DNA of 64,000 bases from Oceanicaulis sp. MMSF_3324 (GTDB lineage Bacteria > Pseudomonadota > Alphaproteobacteria > Caulobacterales > Maricaulaceae), in contig NZ_JASHIU010000002.1 in NCBI RefSeq assembly GCF_030733545.1, forward strand, positions 124,001 through 188,000, in the 5' to 3' direction. Both the position numbers and the translations under genes were made by a program. The notes below the pieces were generated by a model. That model did no database searches. It was not told where the DNA came from and worked only from the letters and a program-made list of their open reading frames with translations. Below are positions 55,869 through 64,000 of this stretch, in pieces; position 1 is the stretch's first letter, and the number at the start of each line of letters is the position of its first letter.

Positions 55869-58800
55869 TTAGAACTCGTAACGCACGCCGACGCGGATCT
55901 GCCAGATGGAGGCGTCACCCACCACGGAGGCTTTCGTCTCCGGGTTGAAGTTGGTGTAGACGAACTGGCTGTCATCGCCGCTCAGTTCGGAGTCCACAAC
56001 GCCCACGCGACGCGGGAAGCTCGCTTCACGCAGGATGCCCCATTCGTCGTTCAGAAGGTTCGTGAAGTTGTCGATCACGAAGAACGCGCTGGAACGGTGG
56101 CCTTCCATCAGGCCCGGCAGTTCCTGTTCAAAGCGCAGGTCGACCTTGGTCCACCAGCCGCCATTGAAACCGTTACGCGGAGCGAAGCCGCCCGCATACT
56201 GGCTCAGGCCTTCGGCATCGAGATAGTCGAAGAAGGCTTGAACGTCGGTCAGGCCGCTCAGATCCACATTCGGGTCGCTCACGCCGGTCGGAACATACAG
56301 CAGATAGTTGTCGCTGTTGCTCAGGAACGGGTTGAAGCCCGACAGGTCGCCGCCACCCACGCTGCGCATGGTGTAGCTGTACGGACGCCCCTCAGAGGCC
56401 AGCGCGAACAGGCCGACGCTGGTGAAGTATTCGGGGAACAGCCAGTCGGTTTCGTAGTTCAGCAGGAAGGTGAAGCGGTTCTCGATGTTGTAGTTCGAGG
56501 TCGCGATACCCGGATTGTTCGGATCCACGAAAGCCGGCGAGGTGTAGTTGGAGAACGCCACCGAAGAGGTCATCGGGTTGACGTCTTCCGCATCATTGTA
56601 GGCATAGCCGAAGACCCAATCGAGGCCGAAATCGTACTCACGGCTCACCGAGAAGGAGAGCGAGATGGATTCCGCTTCCAGGTCGGTGTTGGTCAGGGTC
56701 AGCGTGTTCGGGCTGCGCGGGCTCGAATACTGCGGGAACAGGCCGTTCACGGCTGGCGTGCTCGGCTCGAAATCGCCGCGGATGATCGTCGCCGCGTTGT
56801 GATCGCGGGTGTAGAGGAAGTCCGCGTTCAGGACATACTCGCCGCCCACGACCGGAGCCGCCAGATCGAGCAGGTAGGTGGCGCCCAGAGAGGCTTTCCA
56901 CTCGCCCGGGATCTCGAAGTTCGGATCGAGATTGTTCATCTCGAAGCCCGAAATGGAGTCCGCAGACGCCACGGCGTCGATCAGCTGGGACGGGACGGAG
57001 TAGCCCGGGCCCTGGCCATCCGGATAGACGATGCCCGGATCGAACAGCGAGGTGAAGCCGGCGTCGTAGAACGCATCCTCATCCGCACCGAACTTCCGCA
57101 CGAAGTCGTTCTGGTAGTTGTTGGTCAGCCAGACATTGGGGTTGCCGCCCGAGAACAGGCCGATGCCGCCGCGCAGGGTCAGCTGGTCGTTGACGTCCCA
57201 CTGGATGCCCAGACGCGGTTGTAGCAGGCCTTCGCCATCCAGATTGTTGGAGTTGGTGAAGCCGTAGCTGGCCAGGAAGTCGGCGTTTTCGGCCGGCAGG
57301 TCGTCAGACGTGTAGAAGTCATAACGCAGACCCGCGGTGATCACGACGCCGTTGAGAAGGTCCCACTCGTCCTGGGCGTAGATGGAGTTCGTGGAGTAGG
57401 CGAACTCACCCGCCGCGTCGGTCGGGTCGAGGGACGGGGCGTTTTCATAGTCGATGCCGCTCGGCGTGCCGTTGCGGAAGGCATCGATGCCGGAGAAGTC
57501 GAACTGGCCGATCGAGTGCTGAACGAACAGATTGTACACGTCGAAGGTTTCACGCTCGAAACCGAACGAGAACGAGTGGTTGTTCCAATCGTAATTGCCG
57601 CGCAGGATCACGGATTCGACGGTGTAGTTCAGGTCGTTGGACTGACGGGAGTCATCCTCGCCGATGAAGATGGTGTTGCCGCCTTCAAAGATGCGGAACT
57701 CACCAAAGCCATCCTGGCCAACCGAGTTCTGACGGTTGTCGAGATCGGTGTAGCTCAGGCGCACTTCGGTGGAGAAGTTGTCGGTCCACTGCGAGAACAG
57801 CGCGCCGGTGTAGGCGTGCAGCTCGGCGCCGCGCTCGTACAGGTGGTTGGAGAATTCGAACTCGTTCGCGTCACCGTCGGATTCGGTGATATTGAAGCCG
57901 TCGTTATAGTTGTACGTGAACGTGGCGCGGTGGTTGTTGTTGATCTCCCAGTCGAGCTTGACCAGCAGCTTCTCGTCTTCGTTCGGGAACGAGGTCGGCA
58001 AGAAGCCCGGATCATAGTTGTACTGGTTGATCGCGATCTCGCGGATCTCGTCGAACATCGCCTGGGTGAAGCCGGACACTTCATTCAGGGCGCCGGAGCC
58101 TTCCGGGCCGCGATCAAAGGTGTTGGCGCCTTCCTGGTATTCATAGGCGACGAAGAAGAACAGCTTGTCTTCAAGGATTGGGCCGCTCAGGTTGAAGCCC
58201 CAGCGCTCTTCTTCAAACGCGGCCAGCTCGACCGGATTGCCTTCACGGCTGTCGCCGCGCAGATCGTCGCTGGTGAAGTCGTAGAAGAATCCGCCATGGA
58301 ATTCGTTGGTGCCCGACTTGGTTACGGCGTTGATGTTACAGGCGGAGAAGCCGCCGTAATACACATCATACGGCGCCAGCTCGACGGCGACCTGTTCAAT
58401 GGCGTCATAGGAGAAGGGCTGACGCTCGGTCGGGAAGCCGTTCCGGTTCAGGCCGAACGCATCGTTCAGGCGCACGCCGTCCAGGGTCAGCGAGTTGAAG
58501 CGCGAGTTGGCGCCGGCGCACTGGATGCCGTCCACATCGGCTTCATCCACATAGATGCGCGGGTCGATCCGGACCACATCGTTCAGGGTGCGGTTGATCG
58601 CGGGGGCGTTTTGCAGCGTGCCCAGATCAAAGGTCGCGTTCGGACCGATCGCGGTTTCCACCACATTGATGGCGGAGCCGGTGACCACGATCACGTCTTC
58701 TGCGACGGCGCCCGATTCCAGAGCCACCTCGAGATCGGTGGTTTCACCCAGATTGATGCTGACGCCTTCAACGCGGGTCGGACGGTAGCCCGGCGCGGTG

Positions 58801-59060
58801 ACCGTCAGGCTGTACGGGCCGCCAACGCGCAGATTGGTCGCGCGGACCAGGCCGTCGCTGCTCGATTGCACAACCGAAGCCGAACCGGTCGGCTCGTGAA
58901 TGATGGTGACGTTCGCGCCCATGACCGGTGCGCCGGACGCATCCGTCACGGCGGCCCGGATGGAACCAGTGGTTTGCTGTGCGTGCACCGCAGCAACCGG
59001 GGCGAGCGCGGCAAGCGCAGCCACGGATGCGCCGCAAGCGAATTTCTTCAAAAGCGCCAT
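55869..59060 (-). CDS. Oar-like TonB-dependent receptor with carboxypeptidase-regulatory-like domain (1)
   Basis: 1063 residues. Signal peptide ends AAVHAQ; an N-terminal carboxypeptidase-regulatory-like beta-sandwich (about 30-115, GSIRAAVTDASGAPVMGANVTI...GYRPTR) precedes the plug (IVVTGSAINVVET...FNSLTLDGVRLNDAFGL) and a large barrel ending RVGVRYEF, the aromatic C-terminus read by the BAM complex. The Oar group is linked to adhesion, signalling and oligomer or protein uptake in different bacteria. It is followed after 379 nt upstream by a clear paralogue; substrate unknown. Confidence 0.93.
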   Translation of the reverse strand: MALLKKFACGASVAALAALAPVAAVHAQQTTGSIRAAVTDASGAPVMGANVTIIHEPTGSASVVQSSSDGLVRATNLRVGGPYSLTVTAPGYRPTRVEGVSINLGETTDLEVALESGAVAEDVIVVTGSAINVVETAIGPNATFDLGTLQNAPAINRTLNDVVRIDPRIYVDEADVDGIQCAGANSRFNSLTLDGVRLNDAFGLNRNGFPTERQPFSYDAIEQVAVELAPYDVYYGGFSACNINAVTKSGTNEFHGGFFYDFTSDDLRGDSREGNPVELAAFEEERWGFNLSGPILEDKLFFFVAYEYQEGANTFDRGPEGSGALNEVSGFTQAMFDEIREIAINQYNYDPGFLPTSFPNEDEKLLVKLDWEINNNHRATFTYNYNDGFNITESDGDANEFEFSNHLYERGAELHAYTGALFSQWTDNFSTEVRLSYTDLDNRQNSVGQDGFGEFRIFEGGNTIFIGEDDSRQSNDLNYTVESVILRGNYDWNNHSFSFGFERETFDVYNLFVQHSIGQFDFSGIDAFRNGTPSGIDYENAPSLDPTDAAGEFAYSTNSIYAQDEWDLLNGVVITAGLRYDFYTSDDLPAENADFLASYGFTNSNNLDGEGLLQPRLGIQWDVNDQLTLRGGIGLFSGGNPNVWLTNNYQNDFVRKFGADEDAFYDAGFTSLFDPGIVYPDGQGPGYSVPSQLIDAVASADSISGFEMNNLDPNFEIPGEWKASLGATYLLDLAAPVVGGEYVLNADFLYTRDHNAATIIRGDFEPSTPAVNGLFPQYSSPRSPNTLTLTNTDLEAESISLSFSVSREYDFGLDWVFGYAYNDAEDVNPMTSSVAFSNYTSPAFVDPNNPGIATSNYNIENRFTFLLNYETDWLFPEYFTSVGLFALASEGRPYSYTMRSVGGGDLSGFNPFLSNSDNYLLYVPTGVSDPNVDLSGLTDVQAFFDYLDAEGLSQYAGGFAPRNGFNGGWWTKVDLRFEQELPGLMEGHRSSAFFVIDNFTNLLNDEWGILREASFPRRVGVVDSELSGDDSQFVYTNFNPETKASVVGDASIWQIRVGVRYEF

Positions 59061-59077
59061 TTTGGGGGTCCCCTAGA

Positions 59078-59137
59078 TCGACCAATAACCCGCACAGGCC
59101 GCTCGCCTGTACTCAACTGTGGGCGCATATTGGTCGA
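59078..59137. promoter_or_regulatory. Spaced perfect inverted repeat in the receptor 5' leader
   Basis: TCGACCAATA (59078-59087) is the exact reverse complement of TATTGGTCGA (59128-59137), with 40 nt between, starting 18 nt upstream of the receptor start codon. It may be a two-site operator or the stem of a leader RNA structure. Regulator unknown. Confidence 0.5.
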
Positions 59138-59439
59138 GGAAGACTCTTGGACGACATTTATGTGAAGGTTTTAAGACGGCCGACATGTCGCCTTCATCAG
59201 CCTGCGCATGATCTTTACCACTACGACCCGTCCGTTTTCACAAACAGATCAGCAACTTGTTAGGAAGCCGCCTTGTCACGGGCAAGGCTGACATTAACCC
59301 TTTGGCCATCTTTGACGCCTCGAAGGTCGATGTCACGTTTTTAACGCCTGTGGCTTTTCAGACACGTCTAGGCATACAAGAAGGGCGGCAGTCCGAAGAT
59401 CGCCCCCCCACTGGTTTCAGATCAGATCCGAAGTGAGTC
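59138..59439. other. Non-coding region between the two receptor genes
   Basis: 302 nt with no gene. A weak hairpin GGGCG (59383-59387)/CGCCC (59401-59405) followed on the minus strand by TTCTTGT may terminate the upstream receptor gene. The AT-rich part around 59225-59350 should contain the promoter of the downstream one. Confidence 0.4.
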
Positions 59440-62400
59440 TTAGAACTCGTAACGGATACCGATGCGAGCCGCCCAGACCGAGCGCGAAGCCGACGGGTTG
59501 TCGGTGTCGCCACGGAAGCTGTTGAAGCTGTTGAAGCGGTACACGCAGTCACCGGCGCTCAGGCAGGTGGTGCGCGGTGCGTCGCCGCGCAGGGCGGTGG
59601 CGCCGTCAACACCGTTCAGAGCCACGTCAGCGGCGCTGACCAGGTCCGCGGAGACGATCTGCGCCTGGCCGAAGCGGACGCTGCTGGAGTAGGTGCCCCA
59701 CTCGTCGTTCAGCAGGTTCATGACGTTCTCGACATCAAAGACCAGCTTCAGACGGTTGTCGCCCACCCAGCGATCGGCGCCCGGAATGCCCGGCAGATCC
59801 TGCTGGAAGCGGAAGTCCCAACGCTGGTTCCAACGACCGGACAGGGAGTTCACATCCATGATCTCGCCGCGGGCAACGCCCTGCTCGGTGATCAGGGTGT
59901 TGAAGCCGTCGACGTCAAAGCCGCTGGCGTACACGACCGCCGGATCGTTCAGGGTCGGCACGTAGAGCGGGTTGTTGTCGTACGGGCTCTCACCGTTGCC
60001 GGCGCGGCCGAACAGAGCGTTCGAGGAGCTGACGTCGAAGGTGTAGGTGTACGGGTCACCCGAGGTAATGGTGCCGAACAGGTCCACACGCGAGGTCAGG
60101 TCCGCGAAGAAGTCACGCTCATAGCTCAGAGCCAGCTTGAAGGCATGCTCGACCTGATAGATCGAGGTCCGTGCTTGCGGGAAGTTCCGGTCAGAGGACA
60201 TCTGGCCGCGCCAGGACGAGATGCCGCGCGAGGAGGAACCCTCGGACACCATCTCGACGTCCTGGTTGGCGTAGGACGCAAAGAAGCCGAAGCCGTTGTC
60301 GAAGTCGTTTTGCAGCGACACGGTGTAGACGAGGCTTTCCGCACCCGAACCGTTGGTCAGGATCGTGCGGTTGGACACACCCAGATCGTTCAGGTCGGCG
60401 TAGATGGTGCGGCCGTCCGGAGCGACGCCGGTCTGAGCGTAGGGCTGCTCGTTGGTCTGAGCCGCTTCACGCCACAGGAAGGACTTCTGAGCTTCGGTGT
60501 AGAGCACCTGAGCGGAGAAGAGATAGCCGTTGCCCAGGGTGAAACCGCCGAAGTCCAGATCGAATTCCTGGTCGAGACGCAGGGACGCTTTCAGGTCGTT
60601 CGGGATTTCGAAGTTCGGGTCGATGGCGTCGATGGCCAGGGCCGTCCCGTTAGCAACGTCGTCCAGAAGGGCTTGCGGGATGGAGTTGCCCGTCACGCCA
60701 GAGAAGTTGCCGGACGCGAACACAGCCGGAACCTGATAGGCGTTGGACGTCCACACGGCCGGGTCACCACCGGCGAAGATGCCCAGACCACCGGTGATGG
60801 TGGTGCGGTCAAACGGCTCATAGCGGAAACCGATGCGCGGCATGACCAGGTCCAGACCGTCAATGGTGCTGGTGTTGTCGAAGCCGACAGAGGTCGCAAA
60901 GGTCGGGTCCAGCTGCGGGGTGTCGTCCGTGGACAGGTTCTCGTAGCGAACGCCAGCGGTCAGCTCGAGATTGTCCAGCGCCTGCCAGGTCGACTGGGCG
61001 AAGGCGGTGTAACGGTCGTAACCCCAGGCGGCGGCGCCGTCTGCAGCAGTGTTGGAAGTCGGGTTGCGATACTCGACCCGGGCTTCCTGGTTCACGATGT
61101 CAGCCACATCGTTGAAGATGAAGCGGCCACGCGAACGCTCGACGAACACGTTGAACACGTCCAGTTGCTCGTATTCGCCGCCAACGGTGAAGACGAAGTC
61201 GTTCCAGACATAGTCGGCGGAGCCGAACAGAGTCAGGCGTTCGTCATTGTATTCGTTGGCGTGACGGAAACGGTCGCAACCACCGGTGAAGGTCAGCTCG
61301 GAGGAGTCCGTCAGCAGGCCGTCCAGCGCGGTGCCGGCGACATCGGCGGCGCTCAGGCGGAATTCCAGCTGGCCAACGCCGTCAGCCGCACGGCAGTTCT
61401 GGCCGCGGACAAAGTCGATCTGGCTGGCGCGGAAGGTGGTGGAGAGGTTCTCGTTCCAGTTCGAGAACAGTTCACCGGACCAGGATTCCAGGGTGGTCGG
61501 CGTGTCGTACCAAGCCGATTCAAAGTTGCGCGAACCGATGTTGGAGATGCCGGCGTCTTCGGTCTTCTGGTAGGAGACGCGCAGACGGTGGTCGTCATTG
61601 ATGTTCCAGTCGACGCGGGCGAAGTAACGCTCGGTTTCGGACGGCACAGCCGCCTGGGTCGGACGGCCCAGCATGTCGATGCCGTAGGTGTTCTGAACCA
61701 GGTTGTTCAGCGCATCGAAGAATTGCGGGTCAACGCCGTTGTCGCTGTCGCTGTTGGTGAAGTCGATGCCGGACGCGGTTTCGAACTTGTCATAGGAAAC
61801 CGAGAAGAACAGACGGTCTTCGATGATCGGACCACGCAGGGTGATGCCGTATTCTTTCTCGTCGAAGTCACCCGGGGTGTAGTTGGTTTCGCCGCCAAAG
61901 CCTTCTTGACCGTAGAAGTCCTGGTCGCGGTAGTAATAGAACGCGGAACCGTCGAACTCGTTGGTGCCGGCCTTGGTGGTGGCGACAACGCCGCCGCCGG
62001 TGAAGCCGCCGGTCAGCACGGAGTAGTCAGACGCAACCAGCGTGACCGATTCCAGGATGTCGATGTTGATCGGCGAACGCGCGGTGGCGAAGGTGTTCGA
62101 GCCCAGGCCGAACGCGTCTTGCTGGCGGGCGCCGTCGATGGTCACGCCGTTGAAGCGCGGGTTCACGCCAGCGACGGACAGGTTGTTCGGGCCGCCGGAA
62201 ATGGCGAGCGGGTCGCGCGCCAGCGTGGCGATCACATCGCGGGAGATGCTCGGCTGGTTGGAGATGTCGCGCGCGGTGAAGTTGGAGCCCACGCCGTTGT
62301 TCAGGTCATTGGTGTTGATGGCCTGACCGGTGACGACGATGACGTCAGCCGATTGCGGGTTCAGCGACAGGCGCAGCGGGGATTGCGGGCCCGGACGCAG

Positions 62401-62700
62401 GTTCAGGTCCTCAAGGGCCTGACCGTCAAAGCCGGCGGCGGCGACGGTGATCGTGTAAGGACCGCCCACGCGCAGACCGGACGCGAAGAACGTGCCCGAG
62501 TCATTGGTGGTTGCAGTGCTGACCGTACCGGACGGCGTGTGAATGATGGAGATGCGCGCGCCGGAAATCGCGTTGCCGGAAGCATCGACGACAGAGCCGC
62601 GCAGTTGGGAGGACGTCTCTTGAGCGTAGACCGCAGTCGGAGCGGCGGCCAGCAGGGCGGCGGCAGCCGCACCGTAGGCCCAGGGATTGAACTTCGACAT
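59440..62700 (-). CDS. Oar-like TonB-dependent receptor with carboxypeptidase-regulatory-like domain (2)
   Basis: 1086 residues. Signal peptide ends AVYAQ, then a carboxypeptidase-regulatory-like domain (GSVVDASGNAISGARISIIH), the plug (IVVTGQAINTNDL...FNGVTIDGARQQDAFGL) and a long barrel ending RIGIRYEF. It shares with its neighbour LRVGGPYTITV-type segments, the plug signature and an identical NLLNDEWG near the C-terminus, so the pair arose by duplication but has diverged widely. A Pho-box-like element lies 73 nt upstream in the correct orientation. Confidence 0.93.
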   Translation of the reverse strand: MSKFNPWAYGAAAAALLAAAPTAVYAQETSSQLRGSVVDASGNAISGARISIIHTPSGTVSTATTNDSGTFFASGLRVGGPYTITVAAAGFDGQALEDLNLRPGPQSPLRLSLNPQSADVIVVTGQAINTNDLNNGVGSNFTARDISNQPSISRDVIATLARDPLAISGGPNNLSVAGVNPRFNGVTIDGARQQDAFGLGSNTFATARSPINIDILESVTLVASDYSVLTGGFTGGGVVATTKAGTNEFDGSAFYYYRDQDFYGQEGFGGETNYTPGDFDEKEYGITLRGPIIEDRLFFSVSYDKFETASGIDFTNSDSDNGVDPQFFDALNNLVQNTYGIDMLGRPTQAAVPSETERYFARVDWNINDDHRLRVSYQKTEDAGISNIGSRNFESAWYDTPTTLESWSGELFSNWNENLSTTFRASQIDFVRGQNCRAADGVGQLEFRLSAADVAGTALDGLLTDSSELTFTGGCDRFRHANEYNDERLTLFGSADYVWNDFVFTVGGEYEQLDVFNVFVERSRGRFIFNDVADIVNQEARVEYRNPTSNTAADGAAAWGYDRYTAFAQSTWQALDNLELTAGVRYENLSTDDTPQLDPTFATSVGFDNTSTIDGLDLVMPRIGFRYEPFDRTTITGGLGIFAGGDPAVWTSNAYQVPAVFASGNFSGVTGNSIPQALLDDVANGTALAIDAIDPNFEIPNDLKASLRLDQEFDLDFGGFTLGNGYLFSAQVLYTEAQKSFLWREAAQTNEQPYAQTGVAPDGRTIYADLNDLGVSNRTILTNGSGAESLVYTVSLQNDFDNGFGFFASYANQDVEMVSEGSSSRGISSWRGQMSSDRNFPQARTSIYQVEHAFKLALSYERDFFADLTSRVDLFGTITSGDPYTYTFDVSSSNALFGRAGNGESPYDNNPLYVPTLNDPAVVYASGFDVDGFNTLITEQGVARGEIMDVNSLSGRWNQRWDFRFQQDLPGIPGADRWVGDNRLKLVFDVENVMNLLNDEWGTYSSSVRFGQAQIVSADLVSAADVALNGVDGATALRGDAPRTTCLSAGDCVYRFNSFNSFRGDTDNPSASRSVWAARIGIRYEF

Positions 62701-62722
62701 GTTTCTCTTTCGACCTTAACCG

Positions 62723-62745
62723 GCGGGACACCCCCTGCGTCCCGC
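62723..62745 (-). other. Leader hairpin before the second Oar-like receptor
   Basis: GCGGGAC (62723-62729) and GTCCCGC (62739-62745) pair across a 9-nt loop, 22 nt upstream of the start codon. It falls between the putative promoter and the ribosome site and could affect translation. Confidence 0.4.
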
Positions 62746-62772
62746 TTGGAGTGCGGCGGATAACGGCCCTAC

Positions 62773-62790
62773 GTGACAGTTCGGTGACAT
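62773..62790 (-). promoter_or_regulatory. Putative Pho box (PhoB-binding site)
   Basis: On the minus strand ATGTCAC-CGAA-CTGTCAC: two 7-nt direct repeats spaced 11 nt apart, matching the PhoB consensus CTGTCAT-N4-CTGTCAT/C at 12 of 14 or better repeat positions. It points toward the receptor gene at 59440-62700. A weak -10-like TTATCC follows about 9 nt downstream, where PhoB-dependent promoters place it. Confidence 0.6.
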
Positions 62791-63046
62791 AAATTCCTCG
62801 GTTTTTTATCCATTTCCGCGCCTTAATCCACAAATTGATCTGATTACGGACCAATACCTGAGCGATACTAAGTTGTTATAAAAAGGGGTTTTTTAGGTTA
62901 ATGCTGCGCTGCACAACAAAACCTGCCGCAAATGCGAAATTGTTATATCTGTACACCCGAAGCCGAGCGTGCCTTTGAAGTCACACCTTCGACAACGCCC
63001 AGACTTGTACTTTGACAAGATCGCTCGCTCACAGCATGAAACCCCG

Positions 63047-64000
63047 ATGACAACAGACCCCGCCACGCCCCGCTCCGACCGTTCGCTGATCCGCGCCATC
63101 GCGACGATTCTCGCCGGCCTGCTGATCGTGCGCGTTCTGGCGCTGTTTGCAGACCCCAACAGCCTGTATGCCGACGAGACCCAGTACTGGCTGTGGTCGC
63201 GCGATCTCGATTGGGGCTATTTCTCCAAACCGCCCATGATCGCCTGGATCATTGCGGCCACCACCGCCGTCTTCGGCAATGCAGACTGGGCGGTCCGCTT
63301 TGCCGCGCCCTTCCTGCATACACTGACCGCCATCATGCTGGGGCTGACCGCTGCGCGGCTTTTCGATGCGCGCGTCGGAGCGTTCACGGCCTTGGGTTGG
63401 GCGGTGATGCCCGCAGTCTGGCTCTCCTCCACCATCATCTCCACCGACGCGGTTCTGATGGCGGGCTTCAGCACTGCGCTTTACGCCCTGGTGCGTTTGC
63501 GCGAAGGCCCAGACTGGCGTTTCGCCCTCCTGCTGGGTGCGGCGGCGGGCTATGCCTTCCTGTCCAAATACGCCGCGATCTATCTCTTGATCGGTCTGGC
63601 GATCAGCATCGTGATTGATGCGCCGACGCGCCGCGCCCTCGTCTCCTGGCAAGGGCTGGCCGCCCTGGCGCTGTTCGGGGCGCTCATTTCGGGCAATGTC
63701 ATCTGGAATGCCCAGCACGAGTTCGCCACCGTCTCCCACACGGCCGCCAACGCCAATTGGGGCGGCTCCCTGTTTCACTTTGACGAATTGCTCGACTTTC
63801 TGAGTGGGCAGCTGGGCGTGTTCGGTCCCATTACCTTTCCGCTGTTGATCTGGGTGGCGGTCACGGCCTTCAGATCCGTGTCGCTGGACTGGAGCGCGGC
63901 GCGCCCGCGCCTGATGCTGGTCAGCTTCTGCCTGCCGGTTCTGGTGATCGTGTGCATCCAGGCGTTCATCAGCCGCGCGCACGCCAATTGGGCCGCCAGC
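63047..64000 (+). CDS. Membrane glycosyltransferase, GT39/ArnT-like, 3' end cut by window
   Basis: 318 codons with no stop, running off the window. Multi-spanning: hydrophobic helices begin at about residue 17 and recur. The first periplasmic loop contains LYADETQYWLWSRDLDWGYFSKPPM, with the conserved acidic DE pair of the ArnT/PMT (GT39) superfamily that uses polyprenyl-phosphate sugars. Family members modify lipid A or proteins, or make envelope glycans; the acceptor cannot be told. It is divergent from the receptor gene, with 346 nt of AT-rich regulatory DNA between. Confidence 0.88.
   Translation, partial: MTTDPATPRSDRSLIRAIATILAGLLIVRVLALFADPNSLYADETQYWLWSRDLDWGYFSKPPMIAWIIAATTAVFGNADWAVRFAAPFLHTLTAIMLGLTAARLFDARVGAFTALGWAVMPAVWLSSTIISTDAVLMAGFSTALYALVRLREGPDWRFALLLGAAAGYAFLSKYAAIYLLIGLAISIVIDAPTRRALVSWQGLAALALFGALISGNVIWNAQHEFATVSHTAANANWGGSLFHFDELLDFLSGQLGVFGPITFPLLIWVAVTAFRSVSLDWSAARPRLMLVSFCLPVLVIVCIQAFISRAHANWAAS

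Noticed and set aside
54275-55948. 557-codon plus-strand frame opposite phoD
   Set aside because: Antisense to a clear PhoD; Arg/Gly/His-rich without domains.
57516-59165. 549-codon plus-strand frame opposite the first Oar-like receptor
   Set aside because: Shadow of the receptor codons; no domain, no ribosome site, and Val/Ile/Glu-biased composition.
60145-62763. 872-codon open frame on the plus strand opposite the second Oar-like receptor
   Set aside because: The minus-strand frame has a full signal peptide, domain order and aromatic C-terminus; the plus frame has Val/Gly/Arg-rich composition with no recognisable domain.

Overview
The window looks like the chromosome of a high-GC, flagellated, prosthecate-type alphaproteobacterium, most plausibly Maricaulales/Hyphomonadaceae (Maricaulis/Oceanicaulis-like). 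The grounds are an almost textbook CtrA, a ChpT phosphotransferase, a chemotaxis cluster beside fliI-fliJ, GANTC (CcrM-type) sites crowded upstream of ctrA, several large TonB-dependent receptors, and extensive false antisense reading frames typical of GC-rich DNA. The taxonomic placement is inference. I saw no rRNA, tRNA, CRISPR array, insertion sequence or prophage.

Layout. 1-12.5 kb (mostly +): the 3' part of yidC, engB (apparently with a CTG start), a DUF1036 protein, a HAD nucleotidase, the lysine/peptidoglycan pair dapD-dapE, an unknown membrane protein, a lipoprotein amidohydrolase, a peroxiredoxin and a Kazal-domain lipoprotein (both -), a short-chain dehydrogenase, and fmt-truA. 12.5-25 kb: palindromic intergenic repeats, def (inverted relative to fmt-truA), an esterase, rmuC, a CelD/BcsL-like acyltransferase, a PQQ-type sugar dehydrogenase, CorA/ZntB-like and MscS channels, a dienelactone-hydrolase-like protein and a TonB-dependent receptor.

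24.5-36.5 kb is the cell-cycle and motility block: ctrA, a KamA-family radical SAM enzyme, fliI-fliJ, and a minus-strand run transcribed chpT, cheA, cheW, cheY, cheB, cheR. ChpT is known to phosphorylate CtrA, so the window holds two successive members of the CckA-ChpT-CtrA relay. CheA carries a second CheW-like domain and a degenerate receiver. 36.5-42.9 kb holds an M23 peptidase, another dienelactone-hydrolase-like protein and clpB.

42.9-54 kb is rich in polyamine metabolism. One minus-strand operon runs PLP decarboxylase, deoxyhypusine-synthase-like protein, speD, speE. A second minus-strand run has aguA, a beta-lactamase-fold serine hydrolase and aguB, followed by a GNAT-nitrilase fusion. 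Together they suggest two routes to putrescine (from ornithine and from agmatine) and onward synthesis of spermidine and perhaps homospermidine. 54-62.8 kb looks like nutrient (possibly phosphate) scavenging: a Tat-exported PhoD phosphatase and two tandem Oar-like TonB-dependent receptors, the upstream one preceded by a good match to a Pho box. The window ends inside a GT39/ArnT-like membrane glycosyltransferase.
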